A stretch of DNA of 64,000 nt from Methylumidiphilus sp963753955 (lineage in GTDB: Bacteria > Pseudomonadota > Gammaproteobacteria > Methylococcales > Methylococcaceae). Position 1 is the first letter of the stretch; each line of letters begins with the position of its first letter. The stretch covers positions 186,001 through 250,000 of the forward strand of contig CAVWEM010000008.1 of NCBI GenBank assembly GCA_963753955.1. Direction: 5' to 3'. The position numbers and the translations under genes were made by a program. Below, piece by piece: positions 42,070-53,308 of the stretch. The notes beneath the pieces were generated by a model. The model saw only the letters and a list, made by a program, of their open reading frames with translations. It was not told the origin of the DNA and searched no databases.

Positions 42070-44283
42070 TTGACTGCCACAGAATCCGCGCAATGCTTCC
42101 AGGATATTGGCGATGGCCGTCTCGGGGGATTCCTGTTTTTGCCCGGCAAACAATTCGCACAAGCGCCCAACCCCGAAGAATTCCCCCGCCGGGTTCTGCG
42201 CCTCGGTGATGCCGTCGGTGTAGAGCAGCAGCTTGTCCCCGGCTTGCAGCCGCAGGCATTTTTCCTCGAATATAACCTTCTTGCCGACGCCGAGGACCAT
42301 GCCTTCGGTGTCCAGTTCCCAGCAAGCGGCCTCGCCTTCGCGCCACAGCAAGGGAAGGTTGTGGCCGGCATTGGCATAGCAAAGCTGCCGCAGCTTCGGG
42401 TTGTAACGCAGATAGAACATGCTGATGAAGAGATCCGAGCCGTTTAGATCCTCGTGCAGCAGTTCGTTCAGCGCGAGCAGGATGTCCGCCGCGCCCTGGT
42501 CGGGCCGCGAAGGGTCGGCCTTGCGGGCTTCCGCCTTCAACGTGCTGCGCACCCCCGCCATGAGCAGGGCCGCGCCCACGCTGTGGCCGGACACGTCGGC
42601 GATGACGATGTTCAGCGTGTCGTTGGAATAAAAGTAATCGAAATAATCGCCGCCGACATGGGTGGCCGGCAGGCAAATCCCGGCCACCTCGAAGTCCTGC
42701 TGCTTCAAAGCCGACTTCGGCAGCAGCGACAACTGGATTTGCTTGGCGATCTCCAATTCATGGCGCTCCTCCTCGGCCCGCCGCCGCTCGGTTTCGTAAT
42801 GCCTGCGGGCGGTGATGTCGTGATCCACGCCGCGCCATTTGACCGGCTTGCCATCCGCGCCGAAGATCGGCTCGCCGGTGGATTCGGTGAACACCTCGTG
42901 GCCGTCCTTGTGGCGATAGCGGTTGACCAGCCGGAAGAACGGCTCATGGACTTCCTGCGTGGGAGGCAGATCGGCAGTCCAGTGTTTTTTGTCCTCGTCG
43001 GTCAGCAGGTTCAGATAAGGCATGCCGATGATTTCCTCCGGCGCATAGCCCAGAATCTGCCGCACCGCGCCGCTGCAATAGCTATAACGGCCTTGCGCGT
43101 CCTGTTCCCACAGCCATTCGCCGCTCATCTCCGCCACCTGCCGGAAGCGCTCCTCGCTGACCCGCAAAGCCTCCAAGGCGCGTTTCTGTTCGGTGATGTT
43201 TTGCTGGATGGCGAGGAAATGGGTGATCGACCCTGCGGCGTTGCGCATCGGCGAGATGATTTCCAGCGCCCAATACAACTCGCCGTTTTTTTTCCTGTCC
43301 TGGATTTCCTCCCGCCATTCGCCCCCCGCTAGCAGCGTCTGCCTCAGCCTCTGGTATTGTTCCGGGGAAGTGTGGGGCGAGCGCAGCAGCGCCGGGGTTT
43401 TGCCTATCGCCTCCGCGCTGGTGTAGCCGGTCAGGCGGGTGAAGCTGGGATTCACATACTCGATGATCCCGCCCAAATTGACCATCATCACCGCATTGGG
43501 GGTTTGCTCCACCACCCTGGACAGGGTGAGCAGCTTCTCCTCGGCCCGCTTCCTTGCGGTCAGGTCATGCAAGACCGCGACAAACAAGCGCCCGCCGCTT
43601 AACCGCGCCTCGCCGATGGTCAGATGCAGGGGAAACACGCTTCCGTCCTTACGCCTGCCGCTGACCTCGCGGCCTATGCCGATGATATTTTTGATGCCCG
43701 TCCGCAGATAGTGGGCGATATAGCCGTCATGTGCCTCGCGGTCAGGCGAGGGCATCAGCACATTGACGTTAAGCCCCAAAACCTCCTCGCTGCGATAGCC
43801 AAACAAAAGCTCGGAGGCGGGATTGAACACACGGATGATGCCGCTTTCGTCGACGGCGACCACGCCGTCGGCGACGGTGTCGAGTATCGCGCCCAGCTTG
43901 GTTTCACTGTCCTGCAAGGCTGCGACGCAAAGCGGGGCCGGGGTCGTCTTGTGAAAGCGCAGCAGCGCCCCGGCGGGCTGTCCGTCCACCCGCACAGGAG
44001 CCAGGCTATAGAAGACCGGCAGGTCGATGCCGTCTCCGCCCACCAAAAAACCAGTTTCGTCGCGGCGCTCCCGCTCGCCGGCGAGCGCCCCTTGCAAACA
44101 TGGCTTGAAGTCCTCGGCGGCCAGCGCGTCCAACGCGCCGCGCCCCAACAAATCGGTGTCGGGGCGGCCCAGCAAAGCCAAGGCGGCGGCGTTCACCGCC
44201 CGCACTTGGCCATCCCCGTCAAGCAGGCAAACGCCGTCTTCGAGAATGTCCAGGACGGCATGGAGTAGGCTGTTTTCGTTCAT
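42025..44283 (-). CDS. multi-PAS sensor with SpoIIE/RsbU-type PP2C phosphatase output
   Basis: A 752-residue cytoplasmic regulator. PAS domains lie at about 5-110, 125-245 (ILDTVADGVVAVDESGIIRV; GREVSGRRKDGSVFPLHLTI), 250-370 and 375-500. A short coiled coil follows (ERRRAEEERHELEIAKQIQL), then the SpoIIE-like phosphatase (LPATHVGGDYFDYF, IADVSGHSVGAALLM, NAGHNLPLL, YTDGITEAQN, FQDDVSMVVLR) with the metal-binding aspartates present. Such proteins dephosphorylate anti-anti-sigma factors. No partner is encoded nearby. Confidence 0.9.
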   Translation of the reverse strand: MNENSLLHAVLDILEDGVCLLDGDGQVRAVNAAALALLGRPDTDLLGRGALDALAAEDFKPCLQGALAGERERRDETGFLVGGDGIDLPVFYSLAPVRVDGQPAGALLRFHKTTPAPLCVAALQDSETKLGAILDTVADGVVAVDESGIIRVFNPASELLFGYRSEEVLGLNVNVLMPSPDREAHDGYIAHYLRTGIKNIIGIGREVSGRRKDGSVFPLHLTIGEARLSGGRLFVAVLHDLTARKRAEEKLLTLSRVVEQTPNAVMMVNLGGIIEYVNPSFTRLTGYTSAEAIGKTPALLRSPHTSPEQYQRLRQTLLAGGEWREEIQDRKKNGELYWALEIISPMRNAAGSITHFLAIQQNITEQKRALEALRVSEERFRQVAEMSGEWLWEQDAQGRYSYCSGAVRQILGYAPEEIIGMPYLNLLTDEDKKHWTADLPPTQEVHEPFFRLVNRYRHKDGHEVFTESTGEPIFGADGKPVKWRGVDHDITARRHYETERRRAEEERHELEIAKQIQLSLLPKSALKQQDFEVAGICLPATHVGGDYFDYFYSNDTLNIVIADVSGHSVGAALLMAGVRSTLKAEARKADPSRPDQGAADILLALNELLHEDLNGSDLFISMFYLRYNPKLRQLCYANAGHNLPLLWREGEAACWELDTEGMVLGVGKKVIFEEKCLRLQAGDKLLLYTDGITEAQNPAGEFFGVGRLCELFAGQKQESPETAIANILEALRGFCGSQSFQDDVSMVVLRVD

Positions 44284-44472
44284 GGGTCAAGCGCCAGAAG
44301 TTGCGGGGGCTTGTGACCGCTGGCGGGGCGGTCATGGCTCTGGTTAGACTACCATTGCGGCGGATGTTTTAAAATTAGAGTCGTCAGATGGATTTTTCGA
44401 CGAAAGAAATAAGGCATAAAATTTAACATAATGCGAATTATGCGCAACCCAGGTGTAAGCGCAATTTAATAA

Positions 44473-45912
44473 TGTCACCCCTCCGCAAATTAGAAATGTC
44501 ACCCTCGCGTGTTTTCCGGCCACGCCGAGGGAGGCACGGCGATGGCGTCGGCGGCCATGGGCAAAGAAGAATTTTCGCGCGTCGCCGTGCTGCAGGATCT
44601 GCGGGACGGCCGTTTGGGCGTGGACGCGGCGGCCACGCTGCCGGGCGTCACGCGGCGGCAGGTGTTCCGGCTGCAAAAGGCCTTCCTGGCCGCAGGCCCC
44701 GCCGGGCTGGCGTCGCGCAAGCGGGGCCAGCCCGGCAACCGGCGCGCGCCCGACGACATCCGCCAGCAAGTCCTCGCGATCATCCGCGAACGCTATGCCG
44801 GCTTCGGCCCGACGCTGGCTTCGGAGAAGCTGGCGCAATGCCACGGCCTGCCGTTCTCGCGCGAGACGCTGCGGTTGTGGATGGTGGCCGAGGGGCTGTG
44901 GCAGGGCCGCAAGGCCCGGCTCAAGGCGGTCCACCAGCCGCGGCCGCGCCGCGACTGCGTCGGCGAGCTGGTGCAGATCGACGGCTCCGAGCATTGGTGG
45001 TTCGAAGGCCGCGGCCCGCAATGCACGCTGCTGGCCTTCGTCGACGACGCCGCCAGCCGCTTGATGGCCCTGCGGTTCGTGGAGACGGAATCGGCCTTCG
45101 CCTATTTCGCCGCGACCCAAGGATACCTGGAATGCCATGGCAAGCCGGTCGCCTTCCACAGCGACAAGCACAGCGTGTTCCGCATCAACCAGCCCGGGGC
45201 CGTGGGCGGCGACGGCATGACCCAGTTCGGCCGCTGCCTGCACAAACTCAACATCGACATCATCTGCGCCAACAGCCCGCAGGCCAAGGGACGCGTGGGA
45301 CGCGCCAACAAGACGCTGCAAGACCGCCTGGTCAGGGAGTTGCGCCTGCAAGGCGTCGACACCCTCGCGGCGGGCAACGCGGCGCTGCCAGCCTTCATGG
45401 CGGATTACAACGCCCGCTTCGCCAAGGCGCCGGCCGACGCCAAGGACCTGCACCGCCCCCTGTCGCCCGCCGACCGCCTCGACGACGTGTTCGCCTGGCG
45501 CGAGGAGCGCACTGTCTCCAACAGCCTCACCCTCCAGTACGACAAGGTGCTGTTCCTGCTGGATCCGACGCCCGTCGCCAAGGGCCTTAAGCGGAAGAAA
45601 GTCACCGTGGCGGACTATCCCGACGGGCGGCTCCAGATCAGCCATGGCGGCGTCGACCTGCCCTACCGGATCTTCGACAAGATCAGCCAGGTCGCCCAGG
45701 CCGACGTCGTGGAGAACAAGCGCCTGGGGGCCGTCCTCGCCCACATCCGCGTCGAGCAGCAGAAGGCGGACGCGCAGCGCAGCAAGAAAGCGCCGAAACG
45801 CCGCAGCCAGGCCGGCGACCTCTTCAAAGTCGGCTGAAAGTAAAAGCCCCTTCCGCCGCTACCGTACACCTTCGCCAACCTCTCCGGGTGACATTTCTAT
45901 TTTGCGTTGACA
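44473..45912 (+). mobile_element. insertion sequence of the ISNCY/IS1202 type
   Basis: About 1.44 kb bounded by TGTCA...TGACA. The inner inverted repeats CGCAAATTAGAAATGTCACCC (left) and CGCAAAATAGAAATGTCACCC (right, reverse complement) differ at one base. One transposase gene fills the element. Target-site duplications are not clear by eye. GC content is higher than in the flanks. Confidence 0.85.
44542..45837 (+). CDS. ISNCY/IS1202-family transposase
   Basis: A 431-residue DDE transposase with an intact frame. An N-terminal helix-turn-helix (VLQDLRDGRLGVDAAATLPG, TRRQVFRLQKAFLAAGPAGL) precedes the RNase H-like rve core. That core includes ELVQIDGSEHWWFEGRGPQC (first D), the family hallmark FHSDKHSVFRIN (second D), and NSPQAKGRVGRANKTLQDRL. 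In relatives the last motif is GRVERANQTLQD, so the catalytic E appears replaced by G here, which would inactivate the enzyme. The start may be at 44509 or 44542. Confidence 0.88.
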   Translation: MASAAMGKEEFSRVAVLQDLRDGRLGVDAAATLPGVTRRQVFRLQKAFLAAGPAGLASRKRGQPGNRRAPDDIRQQVLAIIRERYAGFGPTLASEKLAQCHGLPFSRETLRLWMVAEGLWQGRKARLKAVHQPRPRRDCVGELVQIDGSEHWWFEGRGPQCTLLAFVDDAASRLMALRFVETESAFAYFAATQGYLECHGKPVAFHSDKHSVFRINQPGAVGGDGMTQFGRCLHKLNIDIICANSPQAKGRVGRANKTLQDRLVRELRLQGVDTLAAGNAALPAFMADYNARFAKAPADAKDLHRPLSPADRLDDVFAWREERTVSNSLTLQYDKVLFLLDPTPVAKGLKRKKVTVADYPDGRLQISHGGVDLPYRIFDKISQVAQADVVENKRLGAVLAHIRVEQQKADAQRSKKAPKRRSQAGDLFKVG

Positions 45913-46040
45913 ATTGAACGTAGAGGCCAAGTTAAAATGTCCGCTTCTGACTGAATTCTGACTGAATAACGTCAGTTCTGGCTAAGGATTGTCCAGTTTT
46001 CACACTAAAATCAACTGGTTCTCCTGGCTTGGCGTCAAAT

Positions 46041-46577
46041 TCAGGGGGGCTTCTTGGGCTGATGGGTGTAGGCGGCCAGGCCTGCGACCACGTTGGCCAT
46101 GAAGTTGGCGGCACTGCGATGGCGGGTGTGTCCGATCTGGCTGACGTTCTTGAGCTGGCCGTTGATGGTCTCTTTCGGTGTCCGCTTGCGCAGCAAGAGC
46201 TTGCCGGGCAGCGGTATGAAGCGGTTCGCCATGTTCTTGCGGAGCCGCGTGATGGGTTGCAGATCCTCCGCCAGCAAGGCCCCGGACAAGGCTTTGGAGA
46301 TATAGCCCTTGTCGCCGAAGATCTTGCCGGTCAGCCCCTTGGTCAGGTGCGGGACGGGGGCGCGGGTGTTGCCCAGCGTCACCTGGAACGCCAGCAACCC
46401 ACCCCGGCCGTTGGCCAGCCGGTGCGGCTTGAACCCGTAGAACCAGCCCACCGAGGTCTTGCCGCGCCGGGCCAGCTTTTTGAACACCTTGTGGCTGCGG
46501 ATGCGGCGGTTGTGGCAGATGGCGATGGAGGTCGCGTCGATGAAGGCGATACCGGTCGATGTCGCAAAACAGGGCAA
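46041..46577 (-). pseudogene. IS982-family transposase, 3' fragment
   Basis: About 175 residues of an IS982-type transposase: TGIAFIDATSIAICHNRRIR, VFKKLARRGKTSVGWFYGFK, GKIFGDKGYISKALSG and SQIGHTRHRSAANFMANVVA. The first 100 or so residues of the family are missing; upstream sequence in other frames does not supply them. The element is a remnant. Confidence 0.85.
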
Positions 46578-46647
46578 TCGGGCCGGTGATGTCGTTCACG
46601 GGAGAAGCTCGTAAGGGAGGATACCCAGAATTTTGCTCCTTAGCCAC

Positions 46648-46897
46648 CCGTCGGGGAAGCTTCGCTTATCCAGAACTCACGTTGGGTAATACGCCAAGTC
46701 AAAGATCTGCTTGATAGTGTAAGGACACGACACCGGGAGTCTTTTTGTCAATGTTGGTGTCCTTGACGGCCAGCGGCACGCCTTGCCCAGAGGCGCGCTC
46801 GGCAAGGTGGTTCTTCAGACTGGGATTGCCATCAAACCTTGACCGCGTAAGTTGGGCACCCCTGCCTTGCCCCCCCGTAGGTTTTCGTCACGTCGCA
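46648..46897. other. unassigned stretch between the IS982 fragment and the DHOD-like gene
   Basis: No convincing gene. A minus-strand frame (AVKDTNIDKKTPGVVSLHY) looks like a short coding fragment, perhaps from another mobile element, but I cannot assign it. No terminator-like hairpin with a T run was found. Confidence 0.4.
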
Positions 46898-47899
46898 CTA
46901 GCCATAAGCGCTCTGATAACTCTCCAAAACCCTTATGTAATTGGCCCGCTGGAACGCGCCGGGGTTGGCGACATTGCGGTGGCTCATGCTGCCCCGCACC
47001 TGCTTGACAGAGGTGAAACGCCGCGCCTCCATCCATTCCCGCAGACCTTCGAGCAGGGTGGACAGATAGGCGGGGCCGTTGCGCAACAGCGCGGAGGTGG
47101 TCATCACCACGTCGGCCCCGGCCAGCAGGTACTTGATGACCTCGTCGGATTTCTCCACACCGCGTGTGGCGGCCAAGGAAGCCTGCACATTCCCGTGCAA
47201 CAGCGCGATCCACAGCAGCGGCAGGCGGATTTCGGTGGAGGAACTCAACTCCAATGAGGGAGCGACTTCCAATTCGTTGATGTCGATGTCCGGCTGATAG
47301 AAGCGGTTGAACAACACTAAGGCGTCGGCCCCCGCTTCGTCCAGCCGTTTCGCCATGTGTCCCACGGCACTGAAGAATGGGCTGAGTTTGAGGGCGACGG
47401 GGATGCTGACGGTGGCTTTGACCGCCGTCAAAATGTCCAAATAACGCTGCTCCACCTCCGCTCCGGTGGCGTCAAGGTCGGCCTCGACCGAATAAATGTT
47501 CAATTCCAAGCCAGAAGCCCCGGCTTGTTGCATCTGCCGGGCATAATCGATCCAGCCTTCGCCAGTGACGCAATTGAGGCTGGCGATGACCGGCACATCG
47601 ACCGCCTCCGTGGCCTGGCGCAGCAGCTTGAGGTAGCTTTCTGGGCCGACATGGTAGTCATCGACCTCGGGAAAATAGCTTAACGACTCGGCGAAGCTTT
47701 GTGTGCCCGACTCCATCAGATAGGAGAAGGCTTCGTTTTCGTGGCGGATATTCTCCTCAAACAGCGAGGACATCACCACCGCCGCCGCGCCACCGTCCTC
47801 TAGCCGTCGGACGCCGTCCAAGGTTCCAGACAAGGGCGAGGCCGAGGCAATGAGGGGATGCTTGAGTTCCAACCCCATGTATGTGGTTGTCAGGTTCAT
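46898..47899 (-). CDS. dihydroorotate dehydrogenase-like protein of the nifJ operon
   Basis: A 333-residue FMN-dependent TIM barrel related to class 1 dihydroorotate dehydrogenase (LTTTYMGLELKHPLIASASP, VPVIASLNCVTGEGWIDYAR, KLSPFFSAVGHMAKRL). It is the divergent branch found next to pyruvate:ferredoxin oxidoreductase genes, so pyrimidine synthesis is not its likely role. Its ATG overlaps the nifJ stop (TGATG), showing translational coupling. The frame is intact, unlike the genes before it. Confidence 0.85.
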   Translation of the reverse strand: MNLTTTYMGLELKHPLIASASPLSGTLDGVRRLEDGGAAAVVMSSLFEENIRHENEAFSYLMESGTQSFAESLSYFPEVDDYHVGPESYLKLLRQATEAVDVPVIASLNCVTGEGWIDYARQMQQAGASGLELNIYSVEADLDATGAEVEQRYLDILTAVKATVSIPVALKLSPFFSAVGHMAKRLDEAGADALVLFNRFYQPDIDINELEVAPSLELSSSTEIRLPLLWIALLHGNVQASLAATRGVEKSDEVIKYLLAGADVVMTTSALLRNGPAYLSTLLEGLREWMEARRFTSVKQVRGSMSHRNVANPGAFQRANYIRVLESYQSAYG

Positions 47900-50800
47900 C
47901 AGTACACCTTTTGAGGTTGGGTGTGGATTGAAACGACGCTGGCGTCGGGATGGAAACGGCTGCCGGTTCCGCTGGCCATTTCTTCGTAAATCTCCCATTT
48001 CTGGTCCACCACCTGCTGGGCCAGTTGCATCAACTGCTCGCTCTCGGCCGGATGGCTGCGGGCGAGCATCTTGTAGCGCAGTTCGTTGAAGGCGTAATCC
48101 TTCAGCTTTATCGTCGGGCGCGGCGAATCCAGCACGAAGGGATTCTTGTCCGACTGGCGCAGGGCCGGGTTGTAGCGGATCAGCGGCCAGTGGCCGGAGG
48201 CGACTGCCAGATCCTGCTGTTTCAGCCCATGCTCCATGTTGATGCCATGGGCGATGCAATGGCTGTATGCCAGCACCAAGGACGGCCCCGGATAGGCTTC
48301 CGCCTCGCGCAGGGCGAGCAGGGTCTGTTGCGGGTTCGCACCCATCGCGATGCGGGCGACGTAAACGCTGCCGTAGGAAATCGCCTGCAAGGCGAGGTCT
48401 TTCTTCGCCACCGGTTTGCCGCCGGCGGCGAACTTGGCGACCGCGCCCATCGGCGTGGACTTGGACATTTGCCCGCCAGTGTTGGAATAGACTTCGGTGT
48501 CCAGCACCAAGATATTGACGTTCCTGCCACTGGCGAGGACATGATCGACGCCGGAGGAGCCGATGTCATAAGCCCAGCCGTCACCCCCCATGATCCAGAT
48601 GCTACGGCGCACTAACTGATCAGCCACGGACAACAAATCCTTAGCCTTTTCGGTGTCTAGCTTGAACAACGCGGTTTTCAATTCGGCGACGCGGATACGC
48701 TGCTGGCGGATCTGCGATTCGGTGGTCTGCGGGGCGGACAGGATGGCGTCCACCAAACGTGGATCGACCTCGCCCTTGAGTTCCAAAGCCAGTTGCGCCG
48801 CCAGTTCCAGATGCTTGTCGGCGGTCAGCCTGAAGCCTAAGCCGAATTCGGCATTGTCCTCGAACAACGAGTTCGACCAAGCCGGGCCACGGCCTTCGGC
48901 ATTTTTGTCCAAGGCGTGGTCGGCAGGTTGCCGCCGTAGATCGACGAACAGCCGGTGGCGTTCGCCATGATGAGCCGGTCGCCGAACAACTGTGACAGCA
49001 GCCGGACATACGGTGTCTCGCCACAGCCCGCGCAAGCCCCGGAGAATTCAAACAAAGGCTCCAGGAATTGCGCCCCGCGCACCGAGGAAAAATCCACCCG
49101 CGAGCGGTCGTTGACCGGGATGGTTTCGAAGAAGCCAATATTGGCCTTTTCTTGCTCCAGGATCGGGGCCTTGGGTTTCATATTGATGGCTTTGACCCCA
49201 CTTTGTTGCAAGCTCTTCGCCGGACAAACCTCCACGCACAGGCTGCAACCGGTGCAGTCCTCGACATACATCTGCAAGGTGTAGCGGGTCGCGGGGAAAC
49301 CGCGCGCGTTGATCGGCGCGGATTTGAAGCCTGCCGGGGCGTTTGTCCAAGCGGGATTCGGGGTAAAACTTGGAGCGGATCACGCCATGCGGGCAGACGA
49401 AGCTGCAATTGCCGCACTGGATGCAAATATCCGATTCCCACACCGGCACGAAGGCGGAGATATTGCGCTTTTCCCATTGCGTCGTGCCGGTGGGATAGGT
49501 GCCATCGACGGGCAGCATGGAGACCGGCAATTGATCGCCCTTCCCCGCCATCATCATTGCCGTCACTTTTTGCACGAAGTCGGGCGCTTGCGGCGGCACC
49601 ACCTGCGGCCGCTCGACCAGGCTGTCAGCCGTCTGCGGCACCGTGACCGGATAAAGCCGCGCCAGGGTCTGGTCCACCGCGACGAAATTTTTCTTGACGA
49701 CATCCTCGCCCTTCTTGCCATAGGTCTTTTTGATCGACTCCTTGATTTTGGCGATAGCCTCCTCCCTGGGCAGCACACCCGAAATGGCAAAGAAACAGGT
49801 TTGCATGATGGTGTTGGTGCGGTTGCCCATGCCGGTTTCCTTGGCAACTTTCGACGCATCAATCACATAAAACTGTATCGCCTTGTCTATGATCTCCTGC
49901 TGCAAGCTGCGCGGCAGATGATCCCAAACTTCTTCCTGGCCATACGGGCTGTTCAGCAGGAAGGTCGCGCCGTGGCGGGCATATTCCAGCACGTCGGTCT
50001 TTTCCGCGAAGACGAATTGGTGGCAGCCGATGAAACTGGCCGAGCGGATCAGATACGGTGAGTTGATCGGGATTCGGCCCGAAGCGCACATGGGACACCG
50101 TTTGCGAGCCGGATTTCTTCGAGTCATAGACAAAATAGCCTTGCGCATGGAGCGGCGTGGATTCGCCGATGATTTTGATGCTGTTCTTGTTCGCGCCCAC
50201 CGTGCCATCCGCACCCAGCCCGATAAACAAGGCGCGGACGACTTCGTCCGGCTCAATATCAAAGGCAGCATCATAATCCAGGCTACTATGCGAGACATCG
50301 TCGTCGATGCCGATCATGAAATGGTTTTTCGGCCTGTCCTTGCTCAATCTCGTCCAGCACTGCCTTCGCCATGGCCGGGGTGAATTCCTTGGACGACAAG
50401 CCATAACGCCCACCGATGATGCGCGGCAGGCTTGCCAAGTCGCCTTGCGCATAGGCTTCGGTCAGGGCCGTGACCACATCGCCATACAAGCGGCTCGCCT
50501 GTGGCCCCCGGCGATTTGATGCCGATCCAGCACGGCGATGGCTTTCACCGTTTTAGGCAGTGCTTGCAAGAAATGCCCGGCGGAGAACGGCAGCGCACAG
50601 GCGCACATTGACCACGCCGACCTTTTCGCCTTGGCGCTCCAAATAAGCCACGGTTTCGCGCAAAGTTTGCGCCCCGGAGCCGATGATGACCGCGACGCAC
50701 TCGGCCTCGGGATGGCCGTAATAATCGAACAAGCGATATTGCCTGCCGGTCAGCTCGGCGAAGGCGTCCATCTTTCTGCTGGACGATGCCGGGCAGTCGG

Positions 50801-51516
50801 GCATAAAACGGGTTGACCGTTTCCCTGGCCTGGAAATACACGTCCGGATTTTGCGCCGTGCCGCGCATGAACGGGCTGGTCCGGGTTCAAACCACGGCCA
50901 CGGTGTTCGCGCACTTGTTTGCGCGTCGATCATGGCGCGGATGTCTTCGTCCGGGATCAGTATCCAGCTTGTTGACCTCGTGGGAAGTGCGGAAGCCGTC
51001 GAAGAAATGGATGAACGGTACACGGGCTTCCAAGGTCGCGGCCTGGGCCAGCAAAGCCATATCGTGGGCCTCCTGCACCGTGCTGGAAGCCAGTTGGGCG
51101 AAGCCGGTTTGCCGCACGGCGGCGACATCGGAATGGTCGCCGAAAATCGACAGGCCCTGCGCGGCCAACGAACGCGCTGCCACATGGAACACCGCCGAGG
51201 TCAGTTCGCCGGCGATTTTGTACAGATTCGGGATCATCAACAACAGCCCTTGCGAGGCCGTGAATGTCGTCGTCAATGCGCCGGTCTGCAACGCGCCATG
51301 CACAGTGCCCGCCGCGCCGCCCTCGCTCTGCATCTCGACGACCAGCGGCATATTGCCCCAGATGTTGGTTTTGCCTTCCGGAGCCCATTGATCGGCCAAT
51401 TCGGCCATGGTCGAGGACGGCGTGATCGGATAAATGGCACACACTTCATTGACGCGATAGGCGATGTACGCCACGGCCTCATTGCCTTCCAGCGTCGTAA
51501 CCTGTGATGGTTTCAT
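47899..51516 (-). CDS. nifJ: pyruvate:ferredoxin (flavodoxin) oxidoreductase NifJ, about eleven frameshifts
   Basis: NifJ oxidises pyruvate to acetyl-CoA and reduces ferredoxin or flavodoxin for nitrogenase. In order: domain I from MKPSQVTTLEGNEAVAYIAY with YPITPSSTMAELADQW; domain II (FDYYGHPEAECVAVIIGSGA); gamma part (ALFIGLGADGTVGANKNSIK, FIGCHQFVF); ferredoxin domain (CIQCGNCSFVCPHG and CTGCSLCVEVCPAKS); TPP domain (GCGETPYVRLLSQLFGDRL, MGGDGWAYDIG). The coding sense jumps frame near 50957, 50915, 50880, 50775, 50605, 50525, 50490, 50335, 50070, 49345 and 48905. All but the last are consistent with one surplus base. The full length (about 1200 codons) is otherwise preserved. Confidence 0.85.
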
Positions 51517-53167
51517 CGAATACACTCCTGGTTCCGGATTGAAACATTTCAATGGCATGGCAGGGACATTGCTCGAAGCAAACGGCGCAGCCCGTGCAAC
51601 GGTCATAGTCGTAACGGTAACGTTTGCCCGGCCCCAATTTGATGATGGCCTGTTCGGGACACGCGCCGTAACAGCCGTCGCATTCGAAACAGTTGCCGCA
51701 GGAGAAACAACGGCTGGGCCTCAAACAAAGCTTCGGCTTCGTCAGAGCCCTTGACGAACTCCTCGAAACCAAAGGCGCGTTTTTCAAGTTCCACGGAATC
51801 TTGCTGGCGTTTGCGCGGCATCGGTGTCGTACCAGATGTGCAGCTTTTCGAAGCCGACGATATCATGCTTGGGGCTTTTGGCGTATTGCCCGCCGCTCAG
51901 GAAAGCATCGATATGGCGGGCGGCTTTTTTGCCATGGCCGACGGCGATGGTCACGGTGCGTTCGCTAGGCACCATATCGCCGCCGGCAAATATCCCGGAA
52001 TGGCCCGGTCATCATATTGGCGTCCACCATCACCGTGCCGTCGCGCTTGAACTCGATGCCCGGTACGTGCTGCAAGAAGCCGGTGTCGGTGTCTTGCCCC
52101 AAGGCCAGGATCAAGGCGTCGGCTTCCAAGGTTTCGAATTCGCCGGTCGGTTCCGGGTAGCCCTCGGCGTTGACCTTCATGACCTCGACTTGGATGCGGG
52201 TCTGGTCGATTTCCTTGATGGTGCGCAGCCAATTGATCTTCACGCCCTCCTCCACCGCCTCGTCGGCCTCGAAGGAATGGGCAGGCATGTGTTCGCGGTC
52301 GCGGCGGTAGATGATCAGGGCTTCCTCCGCGCCCAGGCGCTTGGCGGTGCGCGCCGCGTCCATCGCGGTGTTGCCGCCGCCATAAATGGCGACGCGGCGG
52401 CCTAACAGCGGTGCCTCCCCCGACGCAGCCTGGCGCAGGAAGCTCACGGCGTCGAGGATCTTGCCGGCGTCGCGGGCGGGGATGTCGACCCGCTTGCTGA
52501 GGTGCGCGCCGACCGCGACGAAGACCGCGTCGAAACGGCCGGATTCCTTTTCGGCCAAGACATCCTGGACCTTGCGGTTCAAACGGATGTTGACGCCTAG
52601 ATCCTCGATGCGGCGGATTTCCTGCTCCAACTCATGGCGCGGCAGGCGGTAAGCCGGAATGCCGAAATGCATCATGCCCCCCGGCGTAGGCCCTGCCTCG
52701 TGGATTTCCACCGTATGGCCCAGGCGGGCCAGATGGTAAGCCGCCGACAAGCCGCTAGGGCCGGCCCCGACCACGAGAATGCGCTTGCCGCTGGGCGGGG
52801 CGTCCGGCTTGACCTTCCAGCCTAGGCGCAACGCCTCGTCGCCCAGGAAACGCTCGACAGCATGGATGCTGACTGTGCTGTCCACCTCCTTGCGGTTGCA
52901 ATTGGATTCGCAAGGATGGTAGCAAACCCGCCCATGCACCGCCGGCAGCGGGTTGTCCCGCATCAATTGTTGCCAAGCGCGTTCGAACTGCCCGGCCTGG
53001 GCCAGTGCCAACCAAGCCTGGATGTTCTCGCCGGCCGGGCAAGCATTGTTGCAAGGCGGCAGCAAATCCTGATAGACCGGCCAGCGGGTGCGCACCGGGC
53101 CGGTTCCCTTGCCGTGTTGCGCCAAATCCACAGGACGTGTCTTATCGCTGGGCTTGGGACTTGTCAT
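51479..53167 (-). CDS. GltD-like NAD(P)H flavoprotein with C-terminal 4Fe-4S domains, frameshifted
   Basis: An oxidoreductase related to the glutamate synthase small subunit, probably moving electrons between NAD(P)H and a ferredoxin system with NifJ. From ATG 53167: N-terminal Fe-S helical domain (CNNACPAGENIQAWL, CYHPCESNCNR), FAD site (ILVVGAGPSGLSAAYHLARL), NAD(P) site (VAIYGGGNTAMDAARTAKRL). After a shift near 51999 come FAGGDMVPSERTVTIAVGHG and KLHIWYD, after one near 51825 FGFEEFVKG, and after one near 51717 the ferredoxin domain (CFSCGNCFECDGCYGACP, CTGCAVCFEQCPCHAI). Each shift is one surplus base. The end overlaps nifJ. Confidence 0.82.
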
Positions 53168-53308
53168 TGCATTTCTCCATGTTGTCGGGGTTGAAACGAA
53201 GCGCGGCACCGGAGACGGTGCCGCTGGAATGCGGGGAATAATAGCCGAAAAGCCGAGGGGTTGTTCTGGATCCGCCCGCTTCACAGCCGGGACGTGACCA
53301 AAATAGTG

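Noticed and set aside
48900..51500. Programmed frameshifting in nifJ
   Set aside because: Eleven sites without common slippery sequences in one gene cannot be programmed; error or decay is the simpler reading.
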